Source of the DNA: Amoebidium appalachense
Taxonomy: Eukaryota > Ichthyosporea
Assembly (NCBI GenBank): GCA_963693365.1
Contig: CAVNZM010000004.1
Coordinates: forward strand, 1,178,001-1,242,000
Direction: 5' to 3'
DNA length: 64,000 nucleotides
A model generated the notes under the pieces. It saw only the letters and a program-made list of their open reading frames with translations, did not search any database and was not told the origin of the DNA. Positions 1-13,084 of the stretch are shown here, piece after piece. Each line of letters begins with the position of its first letter. The stretch's first letter is position 1. Made by a program: the position numbers and the translations under genes.

Positions 1-344
1 GGAAAGTTCAAAGTCCGATATGTGCGGGTACGTTATACTGGTTGCATCCTAGGTCTCTTTCGCCGTGCCCCCATTCCCATCCATATTGGTTCACAACTGA
101 GGACTTCAAACCCCTCTTAACAGTGACCATGCCGAGCACCTCAGCCCTTTCTTTTGGCTTTGCATTTGTTCCATACCGTACCACATGCTAATAGTATCCT
201 CGGTCTTCAGGCATCACTCCTCCCTCTGCCTGGCTTCTCGACTCTAGTAGGTAGCGTACTATTACCCATCCTCCACCACACACATGTACAGTAGGATGGA
301 GTCAGTACAGAACGGTCAAATGCATAGTGACTAGGTGTTTATCA

Positions 345-389
<45 letters not shown>

Positions 390-1684
390 CACATGAATCG
401 ATATATGTGTCCCCGTGCTAACCATACCTGCCCCTTTGTCTTCAGGTGTGGAACCGTTTGGATTGCTGCAGTCACCGCCTCAACAAGTTCCAGGTGTGTA
501 TTATAACTCCCCCCCCCCCCCCCCCCCCCCCCCCATCCACATCCACCTACCCACCAACCGGTATCTGAGCTGGGCTTTCCATACGAGGTGAATGCCGGGG
601 TTGAAACTCGGGTATTACAGATGCCCCCTCCCCCCCTCCCCCCCTCCCGGAAGATGAGCTCGGGTTGTAGTGCATATTACTCTTCATGTGTACTTTGCTC
701 TCTGCAGTATGTGTTGTCCGTCATGAGTGTGTACTTCGTACTCTGTCACACATTCTTAGCCCCCCCCCCCCCCCCCCTCTCCGCACCCAATAAGAATGAA
801 AACAAAACCTTCCGCCTTTCTGGCCCTACAAAATCTATCCCCCCCCCCCCCCCCCCCCCTCCCTCCCTCCCTCCCTCCGCCTCCACACCCACACCCCCTC
901 CACACACACACACACACACACACACCACGGTGCACCACTCACTGTGGGCTTTCACAGTTATAATGAGTAGAGTAAGAATCACCCCACTGAAAGCTGGTCT
1001 GTGCATATCAAGTTGTCGCTCTAAAACAATCCCCTTAGTCTTCGGCTTGTGCAAGAAAAAGCACTACCCCACCACACTGTCTGTTATGATAGAATAGTCT
1101 ATCTGTTTATTCCTGCTCTTCCCAGTCACGTACTTAGCCTAGCTCTTCCCGCCTATCCCGCCCCCGCGTACTTGGGGACCGCCTGGGGCCGCATACGCCA
1201 GGAACCATAACTGTCTTCCTATTGTCTAGTACATAATCCCGATCCGTATCCTGAGAGACTATCTGTAATCCTATTGGACGATGTATTCGCCGACTGGCAT
1301 CCGCGCAGGTATATAAAGCAGCCGGACCATCCTCAGATGGTACCGGAGGACCCGAGATCTCAAACCACTTTCTGCGTACCTCTCTACTCTCGATTGCTAT
1401 GTAGAAGTGATTGTCTCTTACAGAGGTCACAGGACCGAATCCTGCCTCTGCTCCACATTTATTCTGATACTGTCGTTTGGCCCATGTGCTTTTCTAACAC
1501 CCACGTCCACAGGTTACAGTGGATGGGCAAAACTGTGATGACCTCCAGTACAACCCTCCCCCCGGTGGCTATGTGGATGTTGCCTGCAACGGTGGGCAGG
1601 GCATTGTTGGCAGCAAGGTGAAAATCCAGCTGCAAATATACGGGATCCTCACACTGTGTGAGGTCCAGGTCGATGGTGTCCCAG
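1..1684 (+). CDS. F-type lectin (fucolectin/FTP) domain exons
   Basis: Exons 1-27, 446-493 and 1513-1684 join in phase 0. Across the first two junctions they read ...RYVRVWNRLDCCSHRLNKF, which matches the family signature of an Asn-Arg-x-Asp-Cys-Cys core followed by an Arg-Leu pair. The third exon ends GILTLCEVQV, the usual LTLCEVEV-type end of an FTP domain. The fucose-binding His and Arg pocket is mostly encoded upstream, so binding competence cannot be judged. Donors are gtacgt at 28, gtgtgt at 494 and gtaacc at 1685. The last runs straight into an 18-nt C run and an A tract. Confidence 0.75.
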
Positions 1685-1770
1685 GTAACCCCCCCCCCCC
1701 CCCCCCAAAAAAAAAAAAAAAAAAAAAAAAGGGGGAAAGGAGAAAGAAAAGGGGAGATGGGGGATTCAAG

Positions 1771-1805
<35 letters not shown>

Positions 1806-2128
1806 CCTCCGTGTCATCCCCGCTGCCACGGCCATTCTTTTCATCACTGACAGCCGGGGCCTCAATGGCATGGACGGAATTCATTTTGGATGTTGATTCC
1901 CAAGACATAGGTGTCTTATGCAAATAAAAAAAACACCCGGCACTGAGGAGCTTTTGTCTGGCCGTAAACAAGCCACTCGGTGACCACGACACATATCGTC
2001 GTGTATCGCTTCAAGATACCAACACCATATATGTCAGTGCCCAACTTGACCCCGCTTCCCCCCACCCATCCCTCCCCTCCCCCCCCCCCCCTTCAACCAC
2101 CACCACCACCACCACCACCACCAACAGG

Positions 2129-2204
<76 letters not shown>

Positions 2205-5200
2205 CAGACACAGACATTGACAACCCTTCACGAATTGTGTAGTCTAGTACAAGTCGTTGTGGGAAGACAGCAAATTCCCCATGATACATCCGGCCACATT
2301 TATAAATGCGGGAGGGCGATATTGCTGCGGGCTTGCCTCCAATACCATGAATATAACACACACACAGTGACTTCATACTTTCGACAGCAATGCTTAACCC
2401 TCCTCTCCCCCCCCCACCAACCCCTACACCCACCTGCAGCGATCGAGTTCGCTGACGCCACCACCTTCCCTGCCCCCAAGGGATACCGCTGCATTGATGA
2501 CCAGCCTGCCGGCAACCTCATCAAACTATACACAGATCAGCCCTCGGCAGATGCCTGCCAGACAAGGTGCCGTGAAACGGCCGGCTGTGGATTCTACACC
2601 TACTACCCCGGTTACAAATGGTGCAACACGTACAAAACATGCAGCCGCCTGTTCACAGAGGGTGTGGATGTCACCGCCTACAAAATGCGTAAGTATTTTT
2701 CCTGACTCCCAGTGATCTAGGCTACAGTAAACTGCTTTAAACGGCTGGCGCGTTAAATCGGCTCGATAGCATGCTCTATGTTGCCGGCTAGGCATTATAG
2801 GAACGCTTGGCACTTCGTTCGATATATTATTAATATATTCCTAAATTCGAAATCAAATGAGCATCTCCTTTCGTCCTCTTGTCCTGGAAGTGCATATCAA
2901 ACATCGTACACGATACCAACACCATATCCCGGTGCTCAGTTTGTCAACATCCCCCCCTTCCCCCCCCCCCCCTCCCCCCCCCCCCCTCCCCCCTTCCCCT
3001 CCTCCCCCTCCCCCTCCCCTCAAACACAAACACACTGTGAAGTCTTGTCACGAGTTGTGTAGTCTGGTATTGGTCGTTGTGGGATGACAGTGACTTCCCG
3101 ATGATATATGCAGCGAAACATTTTGGCTGCAGGAGGGCGTGAATGACGCAAGCTGCAAGCCGGCCACCAATGCCATGACAATGAGACATGGGGTGACTTC
3201 TATTACTGTCGAAAGCATTTTTAACCAACCAACCCCCCCCCCCCTCCCCCCCCCCCCCCTCCCCCCACCGCAGCAATCGAATACGTTGATGCCACCACCT
3301 TCCCTGCATCCAAGGGCTACCGCTGCATCGATGATCAGCCTGCTGGTAACCTCATCAAACTGCACAAGGACCAGCCCTCGACAACTGCCTGCCTGACAAG
3401 GTGCCGTGAAACGGCCGGGTGTGAGTTCTACACCTACTACCCCGGCTACCAGTGGTGCAACACGTACAAAACATGCAGCCGTCTTTTCGCCGAGGGTGTG
3501 GATGTCACCGCCTACAGAATGCGTAAGTACTTTTCCTGACTCCCAGTGATCTAGGCTACTGTAAGCTGCTCTAAAGGGCCAGCGTGTCAAATCGGTTTAA
3601 AGTTGTCGGCCACTGAGGCGCAGCAGGAATGTTTGGAATGCATTGCAATGCACATGCTTAGTCAGGATGAAGGTGTAGTCTCTTTGCAAATTATTATGGC
3701 TCGCCTTATAAGTTATTGGTCGCCACTCGTACATGATACAAAAGTAGGCCTATTTCCTTCACATTTCCTATGCGTTCAATGTAGCTTTGAGGGACTGAGT
3801 CTAAGTGCAGGTTTATTTTCAAGGAAAGTCATAAGCTTGTAAGCCACGGGGTAGAAAACTTAATCCATACACCCACAGCTGCAGGCGATGAGCCGGCCGA
3901 TGGAACCATGACCATTGTGATTCTCGATGCCAGCGGCAAGCCCGTACCCAACCTGCCGGTCCAGATCATCGATGATGTCACCGGCAAGGTCATCGTCAAG
4001 CCCACCACCGATGCCAACGGCAAAATCACAATCACCGTCCCGCCCGGCAAGTACTCCGTTGTGCCCGTGTGGCCCCCCAACAAGCGCCCCCCTGCACCCA
4101 ACGACAAGTTCACCATCGTGGTGGGGTCTGGGCAGAACAAACCATTCATTCAGACCTTCAGCATCCCGGAGGAGAACGGTTCAATGACAATTGTGATCAA
4201 GGGCCCGGACGGCACACCGTTGGCAGATACGGACGTTGAAATTTACGACGAAGACAACAACCTTGTGGACGTGCAGACCACGGACGCAGACGGCAAACTG
4301 ACCATCGTAGTCAAGCCCGGCAAATACACCATTGTGCCCGTATATGCCAACGGCCAGAAGCCAGCCCCGCCCGACGACAAGTTCACTGTTGTTGTGGGCC
4401 CCGGCAAGAACCCAGACTTCAGCCAAACAGTGGTGATTCAGACCACTGGCGGCATCCAGGGCACCATCTTCAACAACCTGAACAAGAACAACAAGGTGGA
4501 TGCAGGCGAGGGCATTGCAAAGTCCATTGTGAGTCTGCTGCAGGGCGGAGTCAAGGTCAGCCCCGACCAGCAAACCTCCGCCACCGGGCAGTATGCATTC
4601 ACCAACCTTAAGCCGGCCACGTACACGGTGGTGATTGCCAAGATCACAGGGTTCACACTGCCGCCTGGTGCCGTCACAACAAAAGAAATCGTCGTGGCCT
4701 CTGGCAGCACATCCACGTTTGACTTCCGCATTCTCGGCAACCCTACCCCCACCACAGGTATGGTACAACTTGCTCACAGATCACCATATCCATTCAATGA
4801 TTGCGGCCTTAGAACACATGAGAGCACCGGGTGACATCATATTGAATTGTTGCCACCTGATATGCACCGACATGGAATTGCACGCTGTTGAATAATCGAT
4901 TCTGTTGAAGAATCGATTATTCAACAGCGTGCAATTAAAATATTTGACTGGCAGCCTACTACCTATAGTAGAAGGATTGCGCGTGCACACTCAGTTAATC
5001 TGCACAAACACAGGCTCTGTGGCCGGCAAGGTGTACCTGGACAACGACAACACGCGGACGTTTGGTGCTGAGGACGAGTTGATTCCTGGCATCCCCGTCA
5101 GCCTGGTCAGCTCAACGGGCAAGGTGGTCGGGTCGACCACCACCAACGCCCAGGGGGCCTTCTCGTTCCCCACGGTGGCTGCCGGCACCTACACGGTCAA

Positions 5201-5575
5201 GGCCGATCTGTCGTCACGTGATGACGTGGCCAGCCCCCAGGCGGAGGGCGCCATCACCGTGAGCGCCGGTGGCAAGATCACCCTAGACTTTGCCATCGAA
5301 GGTGTGTCTGGCCTGCCAAGGCATACTCTGCAATTGTCTTATCCCCCCCCCCTCCCCTTCACTCCCCCTCCCCCCCCTCCCCCCCCCCCCCCCCCCAACA
5401 CGTGCTCGCGCGCACACACACACACACACAAATACACACCCACGCCCAAAACCACCACCACCATCACCATCAACATTCACTCGCACTCAGTGACACGCTC
5501 GCTCTCACTCGCCCACCACCACCGCGTACACTGTTACAGTAGAAGCTCGAAAAGGGGTCAACAGTGGGGGTTTGT

Positions 5576-5621
<46 letters not shown>

Positions 5622-6113
5622 GCTCATACTGTGTACCGCATGATTCAATCTGTTTTTACCCTTTTAGTCAAGAAGGTGCATGGACGTGTGGCCGGACGAT
5701 TTCAACTTCTTTTTTTTTTTCTTTTTTTTGCGCGCGCGCGCGCGCGTGGAAGGCGGGGGGGCTACATGTCAAACGACTCCATTCCACGTCGGCTTCTCTT
5801 CCCTTCAGTTTTGCCTCAAACTTTCATATACTTTCTTCAAGTCCGTTGTTACCGCTACCGTAACGCAAAGTCCGTACCCTCTTTTAATGCTTATGCTTCT
5901 CTGTCAATCATTTGCTGACTTCACTTGAAGCTCTGAGACTGACCGTTACCTTCATACACTTGAGCAGTGGCTCCAAAGCAGCCGGATGAACCATCCTTCG
6001 TGGACAACTTCGATGATTTTGCGGATTACGGCAATGGAAATGGGAACGGCTACGATAACGGCAACGGCAACGGCAATGGCCAAGGATATGGCAATAGCGG
6101 GAAGTCTTACTAG
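1..6113 (+). CDS. Modular secreted lectin-like protein, multi-exon, 5' end outside window
   Basis: A spliced gene rebuilt from GT-AG junctions whose phases agree. Exons: 1-27 (partial), 446-493, 1513-1684, 2440-2688, 3274-3522, 3879-4757, 5014-5301 and 5968-6113 (TAG at 6111). Domain order is the C-terminal part of an F-type lectin (fucolectin) domain, two Cys-rich PAN/Apple-like modules, three prealbumin-like B repeats, a fourth B domain resembling bacterial SdrD/Cna B domains, and a Gly/Asn-rich tail. Introns 1-2 are phase 0 and all later ones phase 1, so the PAN and B exons are symmetric 1-1 modules that can shuffle. The likely role is extracellular carbohydrate binding or adhesion, but signal peptide and start lie upstream, so secretion is inferred. 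No transmembrane segment is visible. Introns hold long poly(C), poly(G) and (CA)n tracts. An extra small exon between 5302 and 5967 cannot be excluded. Confidence 0.75.
346..387. repeat. (AC)n microsatellite
   Basis: About 21 uninterrupted dinucleotide units in the intron 28-445. Confidence 0.95.
494..1512. repeat. Long intron with poly(C) and (CA)n tracts
   Basis: C runs near 510-533, 762-777 and 841-859, then (CCCT)n and (CA)n near 901-924. Reading frames here are poly-Pro or Thr-His artefacts of the repeats and overlap no domain. From 1100 to 1512 I see no repeat or exon. Confidence 0.75.
1688..2439. repeat. Intron with C/A homopolymers, (CCA)n, (CA)n and (GA)n
   Basis: C18 then A23 (about 1688-1728), C32 (about 1773-1804), (CCA)n near 2096-2123, then (CA)n into (GA)n at about 2133-2203. 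No exon is recognised between the lectin and PAN exons. Confidence 0.75.
2440..2688 (+). CDS. PAN/Apple-like Cys-rich domain exon, copy 1
   Basis: An 83-codon exon, phase 1 at both ends, between tgcag and gtaagt. The residues show the PAN pattern: GYRCIDDQP, then Cys-x3-Cys-x5-Cys followed by FYTYYPGYKWCN and a further Cys. PAN/Apple domains bind protein or carbohydrate in extracellular proteins. It is a near copy of the exon at 3274-3522. The extra Cys near KWCNTYKTC differs from the simplest PAN layout, so a related Cys-rich fold is possible. Confidence 0.7.
3274..3522 (+). CDS. PAN/Apple-like Cys-rich domain exon, copy 2
   Basis: A second 83-codon 1-1 exon with all Cys positions kept relative to the exon at 2440-2688. 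Differences are conservative (for example KLHKDQPSTTAC for KLYTDQPSADAC), suggesting both modules are under protein-level constraint. It arose by tandem duplication that also copied flanking intron sequence. Confidence 0.7.
3523..3878. other. Intron without recognisable features
   Basis: Begins with a copy of the intron start at 2689 and then becomes unique sequence to the acceptor at 3878. The short reading frame at 3603-3842 matches nothing I recognise. Confidence 0.5.
3879..5301 (+). CDS. Exons encoding four prealbumin-like B repeats (SpaA/Cna B, SdrD B type)
   Basis: The exon at 3879-4757 carries three repeats of about 90 residues. Repeats 1 and 2 start GTMTIVILDASGKPVP and GSMTIVIKGPDGTPLA and share a TDA(N/D)GK turn and PGKY(S/T)(V/I)VPV. 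Repeat 3 starts GIQGTIFNNLNKNNKVDAGE. Exon 5014-5301 carries a fourth, with GSVAGKVYLDNDNTRTFG and AAGTYTVKADL. This resembles SdrD B and carboxypeptidase-regulatory-like domains, best known from bacterial surface adhesins, where they act as stalks. No sortase motif is seen. The first acceptor is ambiguous by 6 nt (3879 or 3885), both in frame. Confidence 0.7.
4876..4936. repeat. Perfect 27-bp inverted repeat with 7-nt loop in an intron
   Basis: Arms 4876-4902 and 4910-4936 are exact reverse complements; the loop is tgttgaa. It lies in the intron 4758-5013 of the lectin-like gene. Confidence 0.9.
5302..5967. repeat. Last intron: poly(C), (CA)n, 47-nt poly(G), T tract and (CG)n
   Basis: Contains C runs (5344-5396), (CA)n (5412-5430), an uninterrupted G run of about 47 nt (5572-5618), T tracts (5711-5729) and an alternating CG run (about 5730-5746) with Z-DNA potential. 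Confidence 0.8.
5968..6113 (+). CDS. Terminal exon: acidic linker and Gly/Asn-rich tail
   Basis: Starts after ttgagcag and joins in phase 1 to exon 5014-5301, reading VAPKQPDEPSFVDNFDDF. It then has a low-complexity tail of GN repeats with Tyr and ends GNSGKSY at TAG 6111-6113. No hydrophobic C-terminal segment is visible, which argues against a GPI or membrane anchor in this isoform. Confidence 0.65.
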
Positions 6114-7082
6114 AATACGGCAAATATGGTCAGCAGACTCTCACATGACGTATGCAGCATACTACCACTAAGTCTCAGATCTAGATGCTGGCTGCATGGC
6201 ATAGACAGGGCTGTCATGTTAACGTGAAATGTTAATTTCATCTTTAACCAGTAAGCATAGGTCCCCAGCAATCATTTCTTTTTTACATTGTATCTTCCGG
6301 GACCTGTTTCCACAATAATAATTTATCAAATTGAATAATTTGGTTTGAATAATCTGGTTACTGAGTTGGTTGTTGCATCCTTATCAAAATGAGAATGCCA
6401 TTGTGGTGTCATAAACAGTAGTATGCTACCTGAGGGTGCCACGGACTGCTGGGTGTGTGCAGTTTGCATACCGCATGTATTAATTGTCCTTGGATTAGAA
6501 GTTTTTTAATTTAGTTCGTCCCCAGGGACTTATTGCTTTAATATATACGTATAATATATGATGGTGGTGATATGCCATGGCATCTGATGGGCCCCGCACC
6601 ATAATAAGGATCGTCCCAAATGTATGTCCGATCCCCCCCCCCCCCCCCCCCTCAACCCCCGCGTGTCTTTTGGAAATCAAGGGGCCTCGGGATATAACAC
6701 CATTCTTAGAAGGCTCTCTATATTATATCTAGATCTACTCGTACGCGTGCTATATCATGTGATGCATCAGGAGCCGCCACGTAACACTATTTTTAGACAA
6801 CGGAGCCTCCCAGGAGTCTCCTTCCATCTATGCCACTGCCCCTCCCCCCCCCCCGCCCCCCCCCCCTCCCCCCTCCTCCTCCTCCTCCCCCCCACTAGCT
6901 CGAGGCACATTCTTTGAACTCTGAGCTTTTTCTAGTTATTAATTAACTTCTAAGATCGTTCTCGCAGCTACTTCTCTCTCTCAGACGTGAGTAATTCCCT
7001 CCCTTTAGTTCAGAGAGAGTTTTTCTGTCTCCGAGGTCTCGGGTCCATATAATATAAGAGTCTTCCCCCCGAGTCCCTATCA
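6114..7082. other. Intergenic region downstream of the lectin-like gene
   Basis: Probably the 3' UTR then AT-rich spacer, with poly(C) blocks at about 6632-6650 and 6842-6890. No canonical AATAAA is obvious close to the stop; AT-rich aataataattt lies near 6316. No open frame of interest. Confidence 0.4.
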
Positions 7083-8460
<1,378 letters not shown>

Positions 8461-8890
8461 GCTCTCGAGCTCTCTATTGATCACCATTTTCCCTCTCCCC
8501 CCCCCCCTCCCCCCTCTCTCTCTCTCTCGAGCCTCAGGCCCAGTCCGACAATCAGGTCCTCTCCAATCTCTCCCCCTCCTTTCGACGAGTCTTTCTTTCC
8601 GAACCCTCACTCTCTCTCCACCTCTATCTCCCTCCCTCCCTCCCGCTCCTGTCTCTTATTAAATTATCTCCCACCGAGATCTCCAGCCCTGCCCTCCGAC
8701 CGTCCCTCTCCCTCTCTCATCCGTCTCTGGTCTCGAGCTCTCGAGATCATCATCATCAGTCTTGCCTACCTCTCACAGAGACTCTCTCTTTCGAAGGCTT
8801 TCCCTCTCTTCTCCTTCAAAATCTCTTTCCCCCCCCCCCCCCCCCCTCCCCCCCCCTCCCACCCTGTTCAGTCGCGATCGACTGAGCCCT
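8461..8890. other. Pyrimidine-rich spacer
   Basis: Degenerate CT-rich sequence grading out of the (CT)n block, with a C run at about 8830-8846. No gene is seen. Confidence 0.4.
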
Positions 8891-9301
8891 TTCTCTCTTT
8901 GTTTAGCCTTATGTACTATGTATTCTCCCCCCACCCTCCCCGCAGCCCCTGAGAATCTTAGGCCTCCCCCCACCACACACACACACACATACACACACAC
9001 ACACAAACACAAGCAAGCACACATGCGCACAAACACATACACACTTGAAGCACACAAGCTTGCGAACACACAAGCACACCACCCCTCGAGCTCTGCTAGG
9101 CTCGCAGGCCCTAGTAGTCTAGCTATGTAGGCCTGCCTCGGTGGATAACTCCCTTGGTCCCGGGGGGAGGGGGGGGGGGGGGGGTTCTCTCTTTGTTTAG
9201 CACTATGTACTATGTATTAGAGAGAGCCTCTGACTCTCGAGCTCCGAGTCTCCTCCCCCTCCCGCAGCCCCTAAGAATCTTAGGTCAGGCCCTCCCCCCA
9301 C

Positions 9302-9332
<31 letters not shown>

Positions 9333-9503
9333 ACACACACACACAAACACAAGCAAGCACACATGCGCACAAACACACACACACTTGAAGCACCCAAGCT
9401 TGCGCACACACAAGCACACCACCCCTCGAGCTCTGCTAGGCTCGCAGGCCCTAGACTAGCTATGTAGGCCTGTCTCGGCGGATAACTCCATTGGTCCCGG
9501 GGG
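8891..9503. repeat. Tandem duplication of a ~290-bp unit containing (CA)n
   Basis: Unit 1 (about 8891-9166) and unit 2 (about 9186-9503) both hold ctctctttgtttag followed by tatgtactatgtatt, a (CA)n tract, cctcgagctctgctaggctc and ttggtcccggggg. They differ by substitutions, repeat length and small indels. Confidence 0.85.
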
Positions 9504-9670
9504 CCCCGGGAGAGAGGGGGGGTTAAACCGCAAAAATTATCTTTGGTAATAACATTTTTATGATTAATTATTTGTGATCCCATCCCCCCCACACCCCTCC
9601 CCCACACCCCTACGCTCTTTCCCTTCCCTTCCTCCCCAAAACACACCTGCGTCGAGGCTACTTAGCTCTG

Positions 9671-9672
<2 letters not shown>

Positions 9673-9738
<66 letters not shown>

Positions 9739-9752
9739 CGCGTGTGTGTGTA
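9673..9752. repeat. (TG)n microsatellite
   Basis: Nearly pure (TG)n with an alternating CG core near 9731-9742. Confidence 0.95.
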
Positions 9753-10050
9753 AAGTAGAAGCGTGGTAAGAGCTAGGTCACTAATATCATCAGCTAGAGA
9801 AAGACCAATTCTACAGGAAGGCAATACGTTTTTAGATGTTAGACATGCGATTGCCATATTTGGCAGTGTGATTAAGATGGTCCGATGACTAAATACATAT
9901 GAAACGAGACAAAGGCTTAGTTTTTCAAGGCGTCTGCTTGCATCAAGTCTAGTGTCCTGTGGCAATTTTTCCATTTGTTATATTGTGTGGTTTTTTTGTG
10001 ATTATGTACATGTCTAATGAGTAAGTGGCAGTCCCAAGTCACACTCACCC
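9753..10050 (-). mobile_element. Diverged fragment of unnamed repeat R (right half)
   Basis: Aligns with 31563-31855, sharing for example catcagctagagaaagacca, cttagtttttcaaggcgtct / cttagtttttcaaggtgtat and ccatttgttatattg. On the minus strand both read a peptide containing LPSCR(I/T)GLSLAD. This copy appears to have lost one nucleotide in an A run near 9970 relative to 31770, breaking the frame. Confidence 0.7.
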
Positions 10051-10117
10051 CACAGCTCCACCTGAATACGTCAGACCCCCCTCACCGAACAGGGGAAACC
10101 TGTCGCTGGGTGGGTGC

Positions 10118-10171
10118 TTGTGTGTGTGTGTGTGTGTCCTTGTGTGTGTGCGTGTGTGTGTGTGTGTGTGC

Positions 10172-10220
<49 letters not shown>

Positions 10221-10250
10221 TGTGTGTGTGTGGGTGGGTGTGGGTGGGTG
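10118..10250. repeat. (TG)n microsatellite
   Basis: Imperfect (TG)n with single-base interruptions, grading into tgggtgggtg. Confidence 0.9.
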
Positions 10251-10542
10251 CCCGTGTGGGCACCTGACGTCTTGATATCATTGGGGTCTTGATATCATTC
10301 TCCTTCCCGCTCTTCCCCTCACACTCACACTGGGTTTGTAGGGTGGTAATTTACGCCCAAGCGACACCTTCATAGTGTGCCGCCCAACCAAAGGAAGAGA
10401 GCTGAAGTGACCTTATATGGCCATGTACGACGATATGCAGGCAGGGCAGAGGGCCAATGCCCATATATGGCAGGTAGGAAAGACGTGAAAAGTCCCATGA
10501 CTGGGGGGGGGGGGGGGGGGGAGGGGTTGCAATTGTGTTGAA
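10251..10542. other. Unannotated spacer with a 20-nt G run
   Basis: Contains a short direct repeat (cttgatatcatt twice near 10270-10298) and a G run at about 10503-10521. No gene is seen. Confidence 0.4.
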
Positions 10543-11135
<593 letters not shown>

Positions 11136-11143
11136 TAAGCTAC

Positions 11144-12720
11144 CCCCCCCCCCCCCCCCCCGCCGCCCGAAAAAAAAAAAAAAAACCAAACAAAAAACAA
11201 AAAAGATAAATAACTCTAAATAAATAATAAAGAATAAATTGTCAACACACAAAGAAGGCACACATGCACACACACACACACACACGTACACACTCAACAC
11301 TTGCGCACACGCACAAACACACTCATAGACGCACGCACACACACACGCGAGCGCGCACACACGTTCCCCCTAACCCTCTTTCCCCCTCCCCCCCCCCCCC
11401 CCCCCCCCCCCCTTCTCTTCCCACATCTAAAAACCGGGTACATTTTTTTGTGTTAATACAGAATTCTGTGAACCCCTCTCCACCCCAAAATTAAAAAAAA
11501 TTAAAATAAAAATAAAATACAACCAAAGAGAAGAAAAAAAAAAAAAAACACACACAATAACAAAAGCAATAAATCTCTCCTGTGTACGTGTGTGTACGTG
11601 TGTATACGGATTTGCAAAGATGATGTGTACGTGTGTGTCGGTGTGTTTAGGGTGTGTGTAGATGTGTCTATTTGTGTGTACGTATGGAGTATAAAGGCGA
11701 AGATGGTCGGTGTGCAAGTGCGTACGTGTGTATACGTGTGTGTAGGTGTGTGTAGGTGTGTGCTGGTGTGCGTGTGATGGGTGGCGTGTATGGAAAGCCT
11801 GTATAAATGTGTCTACGTGTGTGTACGTGTGTAAAGGAATGTGTATGGGCGTGTTGCGTGCGTTTTCAGGCTGAGTATATGTGTGTGTATATGTGTGTAT
11901 GTGTGGTGTGTATGAAGATGTGGGTGCCCGTCTCAACAGTGCGGATGGGGAGGGGGGGGGGGGGGGGGAGAGGTTAGCATGCGTTGCAGAGTACACGGGC
12001 TTTTTTTATCTCCCTCTTCCAATCCGTGCCCAAGCTGCTCGAGAAAACTTGGAGAAAGCACACACACATTCACAGCCAACAGACAAGCACACGCACGCCG
12101 TGGTCCAAGACACACAAACACCCACACACGCATAATCTGCACCATACTACAAACCGTTCACGCACGCACACATGCAGGCACATACGCACCCACACACACA
12201 TACACAACACACCCATACACCTCACACAACACAACAAGGCTGAGACAAGAATACACACACACGCACATGCATGACATTGTTAGACACATACACTGTGCTT
12301 AATACACGGCACACTAACAAACACATGCACACACGCGCACGGTCGCGCACGCGTGCACACACACACACAAACACACACACACACACAGACACACAGACAC
12401 ACACAGACACACACACACACATGCATGCAAGTAAGCACACACAAGCATGCATGCAGGACGCTGTGTTAAACAGGCAAACATACGCCGTCTTCGCGAGACG
12501 CAAGCGCACACGCACACACACACACACACGCACACGTACACACACACACACGACTCAAACGCACACACCCGCAGGCACACACACACACACACACATCCAC
12601 ACATCCCTCCCTTCCCCCCCCCCCCCCCCATCCTCCCCAACACATACACTTTCGTTGGTTTATTGGTTCAATGAGAGGAGGATGCATGGGCAAAGCCCTC
12701 CTGCCATTTCCCAAATCTAG
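11144..12720. repeat. Poly(C), poly(A) and compound (CA)n/(TG)n region
   Basis: C18 (11144-11161), A17 (11170-11186), (CA)n (11267-11285), a C-rich run at 11380-11412, a TGTGTACG-type region on + (11580-11920), then (CA)n-rich sequence (12050-12600) and a C run (about 12616-12630). Thr-His or Cys-Val frames come from the repeats. No gene is supported. Confidence 0.8.
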
Positions 12721-13084
12721 ACAAAAACTCTCTAACAACTGCCACACTCTATTCGGTTGTGTAAAACAAACATGCCGCATCCAGTCTCTGTGACGGTAAA
12801 CATCAAACAACTAAATTGTATAGTTTCTATACAATTTAAATACAAATATGATATTAGAATATTCTTGCAATGGCCCATTGTCGAATACCTCTTTTTATGC
12901 ATTATTTCGGTCATGAGCCGAAAGGATTTAATACATAGTCTTTCAACAGAAAACCTACCGAAACGCGAGTCATGCGCATATAGTAAGAAATTTACAATAT
13001 GCCCCCCCCGCTCTTTTTTCATTTTAGCGCCGCTGAGATCCAAAATGTCTACCAATGCAGCCATACCTTATGAAAGCAGTCGTA
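12721..13084. other. AT-richer unique island
   Basis: Non-repetitive sequence between microsatellites with a small palindrome, aaattgtatag-ttt-ctatacaattt, at about 12812-12836. Frames on both strands exceed 100 codons but match no family I recognise. Confidence 0.35.

Larger units (their letters stand above)
2014..3630 (+). repeat. Tandem duplication of PAN exon plus flanking introns
   Basis: Unit 1 (about 2014-2790) and unit 2 (about 2909-3630) share the stretch starting gataccaacaccatat, the block around cacgaattgtgtagtct / cacgagttgtgtagtct, the PAN exon, and the first ~70 nt of the following intron (ttttcctgactcccagtgat). Poly(C) and (CA)n stretches inside the units differ in length. 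Confidence 0.8.

Noticed and set aside
588-2433. Long poly-Pro, Thr-His and Gly-rich reading frames on both strands
   Set aside because: They are translations of C runs, (CA)n and (CCT)n; real exons in this region are short and follow splice signals.
5640-5720. Additional exon after tttttag at about 5668
   Set aside because: It opens in phase (VKKVHGRVAGRF) but no donor site precedes the T tract, and skipping it gives a clean phase 1 join.
12812-12836. 11-bp palindrome as a regulatory site
   Set aside because: Short AT-rich palindromes are expected by chance in such sequence and there is no gene beside it.
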